From assembly GCF_900176355.1 (NCBI RefSeq), contig NZ_FWXI01000015.1, positions 62,001 to 126,000 of the forward strand: a stretch of DNA of 64,000 bases. The letters are read 5' to 3'. Positions 7,815 through 16,989 of the stretch are shown one piece after another; the first letter of the stretch is position 1; the number at the start of each line of letters is the position of its first letter. The stretch is from Sporomusa malonica (lineage in GTDB: Bacteria; Bacillota; Negativicutes; Sporomusales; Sporomusaceae). The notes under the pieces were generated by a model. The model was given only the letters and a program-made list of their open reading frames with translations, had not been told where the DNA came from and did not search any database. The translations under genes were made by a program, and so were the position numbers.

Positions 7815-7840
7815 GTTCGCACTCCTTTTTTCAAATGTCT

Positions 7841-9178
7841 TTACTGCGACATCTTCATTAATAACGTGGCTATTACTATCATGCAGGCGCCACCAATTCT
7901 GGTTGATATCTGGGCAAACGGCATCAATTCCATCCGATTGGATGCAGATAAGATAGCTACGTCACCAGTACCGCCTAGACCACTATGGCAGCCTGTCACA
8001 ATTGCCGATTCAATGGGATACATATTTAAATATTTACCAATAAAAAATCCCGAAGAAATCATCGCTAGAACGGTAGATGCACAGATTGCAATATAACCGG
8101 GATCTGCCAGCACGAGAACAACATCTTTCCACGGAGTATACAAAACACCTAAGCCAACTAATAACGGCCAAGTAAGACTTGCTGAAATAAACCGGTACAT
8201 ATGATAAGCACCCTGTTCCATTTTAGTCGGCATGAGGTTGGAATATTTAACAATTGCGGCAGAGAAAATCATGATAATGGCTCCTGGAATCCCAATAAAG
8301 GTCTCAGAGAACTTACCCCAAATAAAGAAGCTGCAAGCGATCAATAGCCCTGCTCCCATCAGCGGAAACTCTATCGGCTTATCCGCAGTTTGCGCCGTTA
8401 ACTGGTCTTTATCATTGCCTGTTCGAACAAGTACTCCATTACCACTAAGTTCGGGTCTCTTTTCTCCCAAACGCTTCAAAAATCCGGCGACCATGATTGC
8501 AACAATATTTCCCAGCATAGCTGCTGGAATAAGCTGAGGGATAAAGGTTTCCTGAGGTTTCCCCAGGATTTCAGAATAAGCAATAGACAGCGGAATGATA
8601 CCTTCGCCAATACCTCCGCCTACAATCGGGATAATGATATAAAAAAACGTACGATACATGCTATAACCAAATAGCGAACCTACAAATAACCCCGCAGCAA
8701 TCGCGGCAAGAGTCCCAACGACTAGCGGAATAAACATGCGCACAAATCCCTGAACTAAAACCTTTCTATCCATGCCGAGAATACTGCCTGCCACCAAGCA
8801 AGAAATATATAAATACAGGAAATTAGATCCTTTCATTAGTGCCGTGATCGATTTCATTGCCGAAGGATTGATGAGATTATAGAAAACCATAATTGAAGGA
8901 ATAAATATGGAAAGAATAGCTGGTCCGCCGATATCTTTTAACACCGGAATCTTTTGTCCTACATCGCCTAAAAGTATCCCCATAATCATGATAACAGCAA
9001 ATCCGCCGATCATATCTGCTGGAAGTTTGCCGTAAATAGACGCAGCATAGATGATAACCGCCAAAACAAGGTACAAAGGGAAAGGAATCACTCCGACTTT
9101 AAAATTAATAATTTTCATGAATGCGTTGTCTGATACCGGCTCTGTTAACTGTACTTTGTTCAAATTATTACTATTCAC
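7841..9178 (-). CDS. 2-hydroxycarboxylate (malate/citrate) Na+ symporter
   Basis: 445 residues with about eleven hydrophobic segments, 2HCT family (CitS/CimH/MaeN). Both re-entrant-loop signatures are visible: VGGGIGEGIIPLS in the middle and SGLGGTGDVAILSASNRMEL with the following STRIGGA near the end. The family imports malate, citrate or lactate with Na+ or H+. The gene precedes malic enzyme in the same direction, so L-malate is the likely substrate. Start: aggaggtgtattg precedes a GTG at 9178; a TTG at 9181 is possible but is too close to the ribosome site. Confidence 0.9.
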   Translation of the reverse strand: MNSNNLNKVQLTEPVSDNAFMKIINFKVGVIPFPLYLVLAVIIYAASIYGKLPADMIGGFAVIMIMGILLGDVGQKIPVLKDIGGPAILSIFIPSIMVFYNLINPSAMKSITALMKGSNFLYLYISCLVAGSILGMDRKVLVQGFVRMFIPLVVGTLAAIAAGLFVGSLFGYSMYRTFFYIIIPIVGGGIGEGIIPLSIAYSEILGKPQETFIPQLIPAAMLGNIVAIMVAGFLKRLGEKRPELSGNGVLVRTGNDKDQLTAQTADKPIEFPLMGAGLLIACSFFIWGKFSETFIGIPGAIIMIFSAAIVKYSNLMPTKMEQGAYHMYRFISASLTWPLLVGLGVLYTPWKDVVLVLADPGYIAICASTVLAMISSGFFIGKYLNMYPIESAIVTGCHSGLGGTGDVAILSASNRMELMPFAQISTRIGGACMIVIATLLMKMSQ

Positions 9179-9278
9179 CAATACACCTCCTAAGTTATTT
9201 GACTTAATACTAAACTGTCATGCTCGAATTGCATATCTTATTCAATTTATTAAAACATTTTGTAACTAAAGTAAGTAA

Positions 9279-9305
9279 AAAAAACCGGCCTGGCAGCCGG
9301 TTTTT
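9279..9305 (-). terminator. terminator after the citB-type regulator
   Basis: aaaaccggc / gccggtttt stem with a 6-nt loop, overlapping the stop of the regulator gene; eight T follow leftward. It separates the regulator operon from the transporter promoter region. Confidence 0.8.
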
Positions 9306-10008
9306 ATAAGTAGCGTTTTATTATGGTGCTTTCTGAATTTATACATCGATATCTATATACGGGTCTCCCCACAGTTCCGTATACCACTTCCATGCTTAAA
9401 ATATCTATGTGTTTCAAAAAATCCAGATATTTGCGCATAGACACTCGCGAAATTCCTACACTGTTCGCCATTTCCTCTGTAGTAAAAGACTGCCCCTTTG
9501 CATATCGTATGTTTTCCCATACTGCATTTAGCGTGCTGCGGCACAAACCCTTGTTTAACTCCGCTTGTCCTTGCTGCTCTCTGCCTAAAATGCGCCGATC
9601 TAGTTCAGTCTGACTCATAACATCGCGGTTGCGCATAAATACCGCCTGATTGCGGTATTCAGAAAGAGCGGTATTTAACCGCTCAAATTCAAACGGCTTA
9701 ATCAAGTAATCGACAGCACCGTTACGCAAGGCTTTCTTAATTGTTTGCATATCACAAGCGGCTGAAACCACAATTACATCTATATCTTTGCCCTTGTCCC
9801 TGATTTGAGTTAATAATTCCAGCCCACTTGTCCCAGGCATGAATATGTCCAGCAAAACAAGGTTAATATCATGTTTATTGAGCAATCCCAAAGCTTCATC
9901 GACAGTACGAGCCATAGCAATCAATACAAATCCGTCTATCTGTTCTAGATACCGTCGATTCAATTCAGCTACCATCGGGTCATCTTCCACAATTAAGACT
10001 TTAATCAT
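9304..10008 (-). CDS. CitB/DcuR/MalR-type response regulator
   Basis: 234 residues. The receiver domain (1-122) has the acid pair E8-D9-D10, phosphoacceptor D54 (VLLDIFMPG), S82 and K104 (LIKPF). The C-terminal part (about 160-225) carries a helix-turn-helix (FTTEEMANSVGISRVSMRKY) of the CitT/DcuR type. Activated regulators of this group switch on di- and tricarboxylate uptake and catabolism genes. It overlaps the kinase gene by 4 bp and is divergent in function but same-strand upstream of the malate transporter, which is the obvious target. Confidence 0.9.
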   Translation of the reverse strand: MIKVLIVEDDPMVAELNRRYLEQIDGFVLIAMARTVDEALGLLNKHDINLVLLDIFMPGTSGLELLTQIRDKGKDIDVIVVSAACDMQTIKKALRNGAVDYLIKPFEFERLNTALSEYRNQAVFMRNRDVMSQTELDRRILGREQQGQAELNKGLCRSTLNAVWENIRYAKGQSFTTEEMANSVGISRVSMRKYLDFLKHIDILSMEVVYGTVGRPVYRYRCINSESTIIKRYL

Positions 10009-11627
10009 TCTGCATCACCCTTAATTCGGTATGGTACACGTACAACAAACCGCGTACCTTCTCCTATTTCTGAAAACACCTCAATTGTCCCACCGATTCG
10101 TTCGAGACTGCGTTTTACTAAAAACATCCCTAGTCCGCGATTTCCATTTTTAGTAGAATACCCTTTAGCAAACAGCAGCTGCTGTTGTTCTTTGGTAACT
10201 CCCGGCCCGGTATCAGCTACTGCTATGTGCAAAATCCCCTCGTTATATATACAATCCACCCCAACACGTTTTACATTAGAACTAGCTACAGCTTCCAACG
10301 CATTGTTCACAAGATTACCTACCACCGTGACTAATTCCTGGGCTACCTCGGTATCGGCGGGCTCAGGCAAGAAACTTTCTTCTGAGAGAATTAAATCTAC
10401 ACCAGCTTCTCTGGCATGGCTCAGTTTACCCAACAAAAATCCTGCTAATACTTGATCCTTTATCCGCCGGACTACAAATCCAACTTCACTCTGATAATGC
10501 TGAGCAACATTTTTTATATAGTCAGCCAGCTGGTCATAACATTGCAAACGCACCATACCGAGAATGACATGCAGTTTGTTCATGAATTCATGGGCTTGTG
10601 CCCTTAACGCCTCGGCATAATTGCGTACACCTGTAAGCTGTTCCGCAAGTTGGCGAATCTCAGTTTTATCACGGAATGTGGCAATAGCTCCCGCGATCTC
10701 ACCATCCACACACACAGGAACGCGATTAGTCAATAACGTTATCCCCTTTAAATCCTGCTCCTGATCTAATTCTGCGCATCCTGTTTTTAATACGTCTGAC
10801 AATCGGGTATTCGGCACAAATGACTCCACATCTTTTCCCACAGGATCTCCTTGGATTCCGGCCTGCTGTAACAACCGGATTGCTTCACCATTTACAAGTG
10901 TGATCCGGGCGTTTTTATCCACAGCGATAATCCCCTCCCGTACCGACAACAACATTGCGCTGCGTTCCTCCAGCAATTTGGCAATAGCAATTGGCTCCAA
11001 CCCAAACAGTGTCTTTTTTATGCTCCGTGCCAACAGCAGTGCCCCGACGGCACCCACCATCAAACCAAAAACAACGGCAAGATAGATAAACATTCTACTC
11101 TTATCTACCGCATGTTGTACATCATTAAGCAAAATGCCTACCGCAACAGCCCCAACCTGTTTTCCATCACGAGTTACTATTGGTGCAAAGGCACGTAATG
11201 AAGGCCCCAGCGTTCCTGAAGCCATGGACGTATATTTTTGTCCGGAAAGGGCTGCTTTTTCGTCGCCGCCTACGAACTGTTGACCGACCTTACTACTGTC
11301 AGGGTGGGATTTCCGGATACTATTCATGTCTATAACAACGATAAACTCTACCTTTGTAACACTACGAATCTCTTCAGCAAAAGCCTGAATTTCCATTTCG
11401 TCACGCCGGCCAGATAAGGCTTCAATCACCACCTCAGAGCGGGCAATAATCTGAGCAATATCGGTCGCTTTTTCGTTTAACGCTTTTTGTGTACTGGCAA
11501 AGACATTGGAGCTGATTAACACATTAGTTACTAATAAAGCCATGGCAACAACACCACAAACAAGCAGCGTAATTTTAGTCTGCAAACCAATAACAGGTTT
11601 ATTGGCTTTCAAAAATTCATCTCCCAT
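10005..11627 (-). CDS. CitA/DcuS/MalK-type sensor histidine kinase
   Basis: 540 residues. One membrane helix at about 17-42, an extracytoplasmic single-Cache sensor (about 43-178, with VIDMNSIRKSHPD and RAFAPI as in CitA/DcuS ligand domains), a second helix at about 179-201, a cytoplasmic PAS domain (about 222-325), the H-box with His346 (LRAQAHEFMNKLH) and a HATPase domain with N-box NLVNNALEA (438-446), DTGPGV and NRGLGMFLV. It senses a C4/C6 carboxylate outside the cell and phosphorylates the next gene's regulator. Start: ATG at 11627 has no ribosome site; a TTG five codons later follows gggagatgaatt and may be the true start. Confidence 0.9.
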   Translation of the reverse strand: MGDEFLKANKPVIGLQTKITLLVCGVVAMALLVTNVLISSNVFASTQKALNEKATDIAQIIARSEVVIEALSGRRDEMEIQAFAEEIRSVTKVEFIVVIDMNSIRKSHPDSSKVGQQFVGGDEKAALSGQKYTSMASGTLGPSLRAFAPIVTRDGKQVGAVAVGILLNDVQHAVDKSRMFIYLAVVFGLMVGAVGALLLARSIKKTLFGLEPIAIAKLLEERSAMLLSVREGIIAVDKNARITLVNGEAIRLLQQAGIQGDPVGKDVESFVPNTRLSDVLKTGCAELDQEQDLKGITLLTNRVPVCVDGEIAGAIATFRDKTEIRQLAEQLTGVRNYAEALRAQAHEFMNKLHVILGMVRLQCYDQLADYIKNVAQHYQSEVGFVVRRIKDQVLAGFLLGKLSHAREAGVDLILSEESFLPEPADTEVAQELVTVVGNLVNNALEAVASSNVKRVGVDCIYNEGILHIAVADTGPGVTKEQQQLLFAKGYSTKNGNRGLGMFLVKRSLERIGGTIEVFSEIGEGTRFVVRVPYRIKGDAE

Positions 11628-11735
11628 CGTAATTAACTACATGTTGTTGTGTTCGGATAACCCATCATTTATTCCTTCCTCAATACTATTTCAGGAACTT
11701 TAATCACCTCTTTTTTATAGTATTTTATATTATTA

Positions 11736-11775
11736 AAAACGCCTGCTTACCGGAAATCCGGCAAGCAGGCGTTTT
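11736..11775 (-). terminator. terminator of the RND operon
   Basis: Long stem aaaacgcctgctt / aagcaggcgtttt with an inner ccgg pair, followed leftward by ttttt. Confidence 0.8.
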
Positions 11776-11780
11776 GGGTT

Positions 11781-14700
11781 TTAGCCTATAGCTTCTATTT
11801 TTGTCTTATTGCTGCTCCACTTGTTTTTCAACCTATCAATCAACAGATATACCAGCGGCACAATAACCAGTGTCAGTATCGTCGAGGTAATGAGACCGCC
11901 GACTAAGACTACGCCCATAGACTGACGCAGTTCGGCGCCTGCACCAATGCCAAGAGCAATGGGCATCATGCCAAAAATCATAGCGGCTGTGGTCATAAGA
12001 ATCGGGCGCAGCCGCACCGAGCCAGCCTCAATTAATGCCTCATTAATGTCCATGCCCTGCTCACGCAGGGTGTTAGTATAGTCAACTAACAGAATGGCAT
12101 TCTTGGTTACCAGGCCCATGAGCATGATGACCCCAATGAGGGACATGATATTGAGGGTTTGTCCGGCGATTAGGAGACCCAAAATAGCACCGATAAACGA
12201 GAATGGCAGAGACAGCATAATGGTCAATGGGTGAATGAAGCTTTCGAACTGGGCAGCCAACACCATGTAGATCAGGACGATGGCTAAGAGCAATGCACTG
12301 CCAATCTCCTTAAAGGAATCCTGCATGGTTTGGGCTGAGCCGACAAACTTGTGTGAATAACCTGTCGGCAAATTCAGGCTTGGCATAAGCGCCGTTACTT
12401 TATTGATCACATCACCGGCAGCTACGCCGATGACGTTGGCATAGACAACAACCTGCCGCTGACGGGCTTCACGGTTAATCTCGTTCGGTCCGGCTGACAG
12501 CTTAATCTCGGCAACATCACCCAGACGGATAAAACTGCCTGTCTTGCTGGCAATCCGGAGGTTAGCCACATCATCCATACTCATACGGCCTTCGGCCGCA
12601 ACTTGCACCCGGATGTTGTAGTCACTGTCACCGGCGTTGTAGCGGTTACGGGTGGTTGAGCCCATGAAAGCCATTTGGACAGTGCTGGCCACAGTGGATG
12701 CATCCAGGCCAGCATCACTGACCCGCGTCGGGTTAAGCTGAACTTCTACCTCAGGCACCGACTGCTCGGTGGAGATGTCCACATCGGTTGTGCCTGGAAT
12801 TGCTTTAATTTTTTCAACAAGTACCTGGGCGTTCTGCATCAGCACATTCAAATCAGGACCACGCAAGGCCACCTGCACCGGGCGAGAGTCACCCCGGCCC
12901 ACCCCTTGTCCTGTTTGTACGGCAATTTTCAGATTGCCGACAGTCTGGAACTTAAGACGAAGCTCGTCCATAATCTGGTTCATCGAGCGTTTACGCTCAC
13001 TGGCCGGTTTGAGCCGGATGCCTATGCTGGCTTTATTTGTCTGATTACCTGAACCAATAGTGATATATGAGCTTTCTAATTCGGCGATGCTAATTATTTC
13101 CTGTTCTATGGGAACTGTCAGCTCTTTCATCTTATCAAGCGATGTGCCTGGCGGCGCTGACAGCACAACGTTAAACTCGCCAGAGTCATAGGTCGGCTGG
13201 AACTCAGTTCCTAAAAACGGCAGCAGCAGCCCATTGATAAATAGTGACAGCACAGCTAGAGCCACTAGCTTTTTCGGACGTGCCAGAGCCCAGGTCAGCG
13301 TCCTGCTATACCAGGCCTGAAGGTCTAGAAATGCTTGCTCAAACTTAGCCAAACCGGCGTCTAGCCAACGCCCCGGGCCTGAAGCCGCGCCAGTTCCATG
13401 TCCTGACTTGAGCCAATAGGCTGACAACGTGGGCGTTAAGGTAAAGGCGACAAACAGCGAAAACGCAACCGCAAAGGCTACAGTCAAACCAAACTGCTTG
13501 AAGAACTGTCCGATAATGCCAGTCATGCTGCCTACCGGCACAAATACAGCCAAAATGGATAACGTAGTGGCCATAACAGCCAGTCCAATCTCGGCGGTGC
13601 CATCCCGAGCGGCCGCCATCGGTGATTTACCTTGCTCCATATGGCGGTAGATGTTTTCAATAACAACAATGGCGTCGTCAATGAGGATACCAACCGCCAG
13701 ACTAAGACCCATGAGCGACATGTTATTGAGGGTAAAGCCCATGGTTTTTATCATGAAAAAGGTAGCAATAACCGAGGTTGGAATGGCGATAGCACCAATG
13801 ATGGTAGCACGGACATTTTGCAGAAATAAAAAGGTGATAACAACCGCCAAGAGACCACCAAAAACCAGCGACATCATTACGTCATGCACGCTGTCCTTAA
13901 TATAGGTTGAGCTGTCACGGGTAATCTGTACCTTAATATCGCCAGGCAGGGTTGTCTGTAGATTGTCGATAGCTTTTTTTACTTTAGTGGCAACATCAAC
14001 AGTATTGGTGCCTGACTGCTTCTGCACTGACACCAGTACACTGGGCGCGCCGTTGGCCCTGGCAATTGTCCGGACTTCCTCCCAGCCGTCAACAACCTGA
14101 GCAACATCACTAAGCTTAATCAGTCGTCCATCCTGGTTGGCCACAATAATGTTTCTAATATCGTCAATACTTTTATACTTAGCCAAAGTACGTACTGTCA
14201 GATCCATGTCTTTTTCAATGACATGGCCGCCAGGGGCGTTGAGGTTTTGGGTATTTACGGCATCCAGTACCTGCGGCATAGTAATCTTGTAAGCTTCCAG
14301 TTTCTTGGGATCAAGCTGTATTTGAATCTCACGGCCAGCTGCGCCATATACACTGACATCGGCCACGCCGTCAATCCGCTGTAGTTCGTCTTTTACGACA
14401 TCAACAGCTAATTTCCGGACTTCACCTGGGCTCTTGGTGTCAGATGACATACTCATAAACACAACAGCTTGGGCGCCAATATCAAACCGCTGAATGACCG
14501 GTTCATCAATCTGGTCTGGCAGCCGCTTGCGGACAGTTGCCACTTTTTCGCGGACTTCGTTGGCTGCCAGCTTGGGATTGGTGCCAAACTCAAACTCAAT
14601 AACAACCTGAGATACACCCTCACGGGTGACTGAGGAAAGATTTTTAATCCCGGACAGCGAGCTGACAGCATCTTCGACCGGTTTAGTGATAAGACTTTCC

Positions 14701-14876
14701 ATCTCTTCCGGTGAAGCACCACTGTAGCTTACTGATACCGTAACAATCGGAAAATCAACATCCGGATTGAGGTCAATGCCAAGTGATGGGTATGCTTTAA
14801 GCCCGAATACCACCAGCAGCATGACCAGCATGACAGTAAATACCGGCCTCCTGATAAAGGTGGCAATAGCGTTCAT
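11781..14876 (-). CDS. RND (AcrB/HAE1-type) efflux transporter
   Basis: 1031 residues, normal for the hydrophobe/amphiphile RND family. The first helix starts at FIRRPVFTVMLVML; two periplasmic loops lie at about 35-330 and 560-860; the proton relay is visible as VGILIDDAIVVIENIY (two Asp in TM4) and MGLVTKNAILLVDYTN (Lys in TM10). It exports drugs, detergents or lipids using the proton gradient as a trimer with an adaptor and an outer-membrane channel. The adaptor gene overlaps it by one base upstream; no TolC-type gene is present here. An outer membrane is implied. Confidence 0.93.
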   Translation of the reverse strand: MNAIATFIRRPVFTVMLVMLLVVFGLKAYPSLGIDLNPDVDFPIVTVSVSYSGASPEEMESLITKPVEDAVSSLSGIKNLSSVTREGVSQVVIEFEFGTNPKLAANEVREKVATVRKRLPDQIDEPVIQRFDIGAQAVVFMSMSSDTKSPGEVRKLAVDVVKDELQRIDGVADVSVYGAAGREIQIQLDPKKLEAYKITMPQVLDAVNTQNLNAPGGHVIEKDMDLTVRTLAKYKSIDDIRNIIVANQDGRLIKLSDVAQVVDGWEEVRTIARANGAPSVLVSVQKQSGTNTVDVATKVKKAIDNLQTTLPGDIKVQITRDSSTYIKDSVHDVMMSLVFGGLLAVVITFLFLQNVRATIIGAIAIPTSVIATFFMIKTMGFTLNNMSLMGLSLAVGILIDDAIVVIENIYRHMEQGKSPMAAARDGTAEIGLAVMATTLSILAVFVPVGSMTGIIGQFFKQFGLTVAFAVAFSLFVAFTLTPTLSAYWLKSGHGTGAASGPGRWLDAGLAKFEQAFLDLQAWYSRTLTWALARPKKLVALAVLSLFINGLLLPFLGTEFQPTYDSGEFNVVLSAPPGTSLDKMKELTVPIEQEIISIAELESSYITIGSGNQTNKASIGIRLKPASERKRSMNQIMDELRLKFQTVGNLKIAVQTGQGVGRGDSRPVQVALRGPDLNVLMQNAQVLVEKIKAIPGTTDVDISTEQSVPEVEVQLNPTRVSDAGLDASTVASTVQMAFMGSTTRNRYNAGDSDYNIRVQVAAEGRMSMDDVANLRIASKTGSFIRLGDVAEIKLSAGPNEINREARQRQVVVYANVIGVAAGDVINKVTALMPSLNLPTGYSHKFVGSAQTMQDSFKEIGSALLLAIVLIYMVLAAQFESFIHPLTIMLSLPFSFIGAILGLLIAGQTLNIMSLIGVIMLMGLVTKNAILLVDYTNTLREQGMDINEALIEAGSVRLRPILMTTAAMIFGMMPIALGIGAGAELRQSMGVVLVGGLITSTILTLVIVPLVYLLIDRLKNKWSSNKTKIEAIG

Positions 14877-16003
14877 TACTTACCACCGCCTTGCACCGGC
14901 GTAATTTCCATACCGTCCTTAATCTTGTTTTGACCGGCAATAACAATGGTTTCGCCAGCGCTGACGCCGTCAAGCACTTCGGCCCAGCCGTCACCCATAT
15001 AGCCCAGCCTGAGTGTCCGCTGCTGCACTTTATTATCTGCTGTTACCACAAATACGGTTTTTTGGTCTTCTTTAAGCACTAAAGCACTTTCCGGGACAGC
15101 TACCACGCCCTGATGTACCTTAGCGGGGGCAGCCACTTTTGCAAACATGCCAGCCTTAAGGATCCCCTGGTCATTAGGAATAGTAACCTCGGCAGCAAAG
15201 GTCCGGGCCGGTGTAGCCGCTACCGGCGACAACCGGGTAACTGTGCCGGTAAACTCCTGCCCACCGAGGGCATCCACTTTCACTTTAACCATCGAACCTA
15301 CCATCAAGTCATCGATCTGCGATTCGCCGACAGTTGCCTTGGCTAAAAGGGTGGTGGTATCGGCCACTGTAACAATGGCTGAACCCGCCCGTGCAAAGGT
15401 GCCTGCCTGAACGAAACGCTTAGTGACTACGCCACGTTTGGGCGCAGCCACGGTAGCGTTATTCAGCTTTTCCTGCAGCAACATACTATTGCCTTCTGCA
15501 GACCGGACCTGACCTGCGGCAAGGTCACGCTTGGTACGGGCGGTATCTAATACCTGAGCCGAAATAGCTCCCTGGCCGGCTAGCGCCGAATAACGCCGGT
15601 AATCAAGCTCAGCCTGCTCAAGGCTCGATTTTGCCGCCATCAGATTGCCCTCTGCCTGCATGACTTGGGCGGCCAACTCACTGGTGTCAAGTTCGGCAAT
15701 AACCGCGCCGTCCTCAATCACATCGCCCTCACCTACAGTAAGCACATTAATCCGGCCATCAACCTTTGCCGAAATATCAGCACTCCATACCGGTTCCAGG
15801 CTTGCAGGAAACACCAATAGCGGCGTAATATCCCGCCTGTTAACAACTGCTACTTCAACGGCCGCGGCCTGTAACTTAGTCATTTGGCTGGCCCGTGCTT
15901 TATTGCCAGCAATATTAGTATAGACGCGATAGCCGACAACACCAGTCAACAACAGCACAACAGCCAAACCTAAGGCTACTCGCTTCTTATTTTCAAACAG
16001 CAT
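14876..16003 (-). CDS. RND efflux periplasmic adaptor (membrane fusion protein)
   Basis: 375 residues from the ATG at 16003, chosen because gaaaggatgatacc precedes it; an in-frame ATG at 16021 lacks a ribosome site. N-terminal membrane anchor (about 9-26), then a biotinyl-lipoyl-like half (SAKVDGRINVLTVGEGDVIEDG), an alpha-helical hairpin (about 95-160), the second lipoyl half (APKRGVVTKRFVQAGTFA), a beta-barrel and a membrane-proximal domain ending in GQNKIKDGMEITPV. It links the RND pump to the outer-membrane channel. Overlap with the pump gene is TAATG. Confidence 0.9.
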   Translation of the reverse strand: MLFENKKRVALGLAVVLLLTGVVGYRVYTNIAGNKARASQMTKLQAAAVEVAVVNRRDITPLLVFPASLEPVWSADISAKVDGRINVLTVGEGDVIEDGAVIAELDTSELAAQVMQAEGNLMAAKSSLEQAELDYRRYSALAGQGAISAQVLDTARTKRDLAAGQVRSAEGNSMLLQEKLNNATVAAPKRGVVTKRFVQAGTFARAGSAIVTVADTTTLLAKATVGESQIDDLMVGSMVKVKVDALGGQEFTGTVTRLSPVAATPARTFAAEVTIPNDQGILKAGMFAKVAAPAKVHQGVVAVPESALVLKEDQKTVFVVTADNKVQQRTLRLGYMGDGWAEVLDGVSAGETIVIAGQNKIKDGMEITPVQGGGK

Positions 16004-16056
16004 GGTATCATCCTTTCGCATTATTTTTCTTTTTGACTACCTGGTCAGATTTATAT

Positions 16057-16085
16057 TATATCAATTACTATCACAAAATGATATA
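16057..16085. promoter_or_regulatory. candidate operator of the RND operon
   Basis: Inverted repeat TATATCA, 15-bp spacer, TGATATA, directly upstream of the adaptor gene and overlapping a TATAAT on the minus strand. No regulator gene is adjacent, so the partner is unknown. Confidence 0.35.
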
Positions 16086-16095
16086 CGAAACAAAA

Positions 16096-16123
16096 GAAAC
16101 CGCTATACTAAAATAGCGGTTTC
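16096..16123 (-). terminator. hairpin, possible minus-strand terminator
   Basis: gaaaccgctat / atagcggtttc, 11-bp perfect stem with a 6-nt loop, followed leftward by ttttgttt. It could end transcripts coming from cytX across the convergent 16253-16987 gene. Confidence 0.45.
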
Positions 16124-16252
16124 TTCTAACATATATTATATTTTTTGTTAATCCCGTCATAATTAGCCAGTGAATCACATACGGCATATAGTATAAGTAC
16201 TTTTTTGAGGACGAATCACGTTCCCTAGTAGTCTGCGAAGGAGAGGGGTTAC

Positions 16253-16987
16253 ATGGCGGTTATTACCACCACTTGTACTAATACCGAAAATACGACCAGT
16301 CCTGGCACGCAAACAAGTACAACAAGCGCCAGCCCAAACGGAACCAGCACCACAAGCACCAGTACAAGCAGCGGTACTAATACCACAAACACTAGCACAA
16401 CCACTACGACTACCGATAATATTTCGATCATCAATACCCTTTTAGCTGATATCAGTGCCGTTATCCCCAACTATGCCTCACTTGTTGCTTCATACCGGCT
16501 GCTGGTCGGCGCAGCCGAGGAAATTCAACGCACCCCTGGCGTACCCTTCGAAATATTTGAACGGGCTGTTATCCGCTACGATCGGACCGGCACGCTTATC
16601 GACATGCTCAATGAACTGTTATGCTGCAAAATAGCATTTAGCACCGAGCTTTTAAGCATTACCTGTGCTCCCATTGACATCGTAAAACTATTAACTGATT
16701 GCATTTCTCCGTGTGCCGAAGATCAATGCACCACTGCTGAACAAGTAGTAGTACTTGAAGCACTCAGGCAGACACTCTTTCGCCGCTGTAACGACGCCTC
16801 ATGCTTCGGCCCACCACCCGCGGGAATAAAGCCACCTCCCCCGCCTGCGCCGCCAGCCGCCCCGCCGGCAGCTAAGCCCCCGCCGGTAGACGTCCAAAGT
16901 GATCTTGAAACAACTGAGGAACTAGAAACAGAAGCGAGCATCATTCTTCCTAAATTCAAAAGCCCACTGGCACGAAAACATATATAG
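16253..16987 (+). CDS. Thr-rich / Pro-rich orphan protein
   Basis: 244 residues, not recognised. Strong ribosome site (aaggagaggggttac). Residues 1-55 are mostly Thr, Ser and Asn. Residues about 57-175 form a compact, helix-rich domain with many Cys (LLCCKIAF, TDCISPCAEDQC, RRCNDASCFG). A Pro/Ala tract follows (about 183-208), then an acidic tail (DLETTEELETEAS) and a basic end. No signal peptide is seen. The layout, ordered Cys-rich core between low-complexity arms, is like some spore-coat or surface proteins, but this is only inference. It is convergent with cytX with just 2 bp between the stops. Confidence 0.65.
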   Translation: MAVITTTCTNTENTTSPGTQTSTTSASPNGTSTTSTSTSSGTNTTNTSTTTTTTDNISIINTLLADISAVIPNYASLVASYRLLVGAAEEIQRTPGVPFEIFERAVIRYDRTGTLIDMLNELLCCKIAFSTELLSITCAPIDIVKLLTDCISPCAEDQCTTAEQVVVLEALRQTLFRRCNDASCFGPPPAGIKPPPPPAPPAAPPAAKPPPVDVQSDLETTEELETEASIILPKFKSPLARKHI

Positions 16988-16989
16988 CA

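Noticed and set aside
16140..16252. Sigma-K-like -10 (CATATAGTA) before the Thr-rich gene
   Set aside because: The -35 element is not at the right distance, so sporulation control cannot be claimed.
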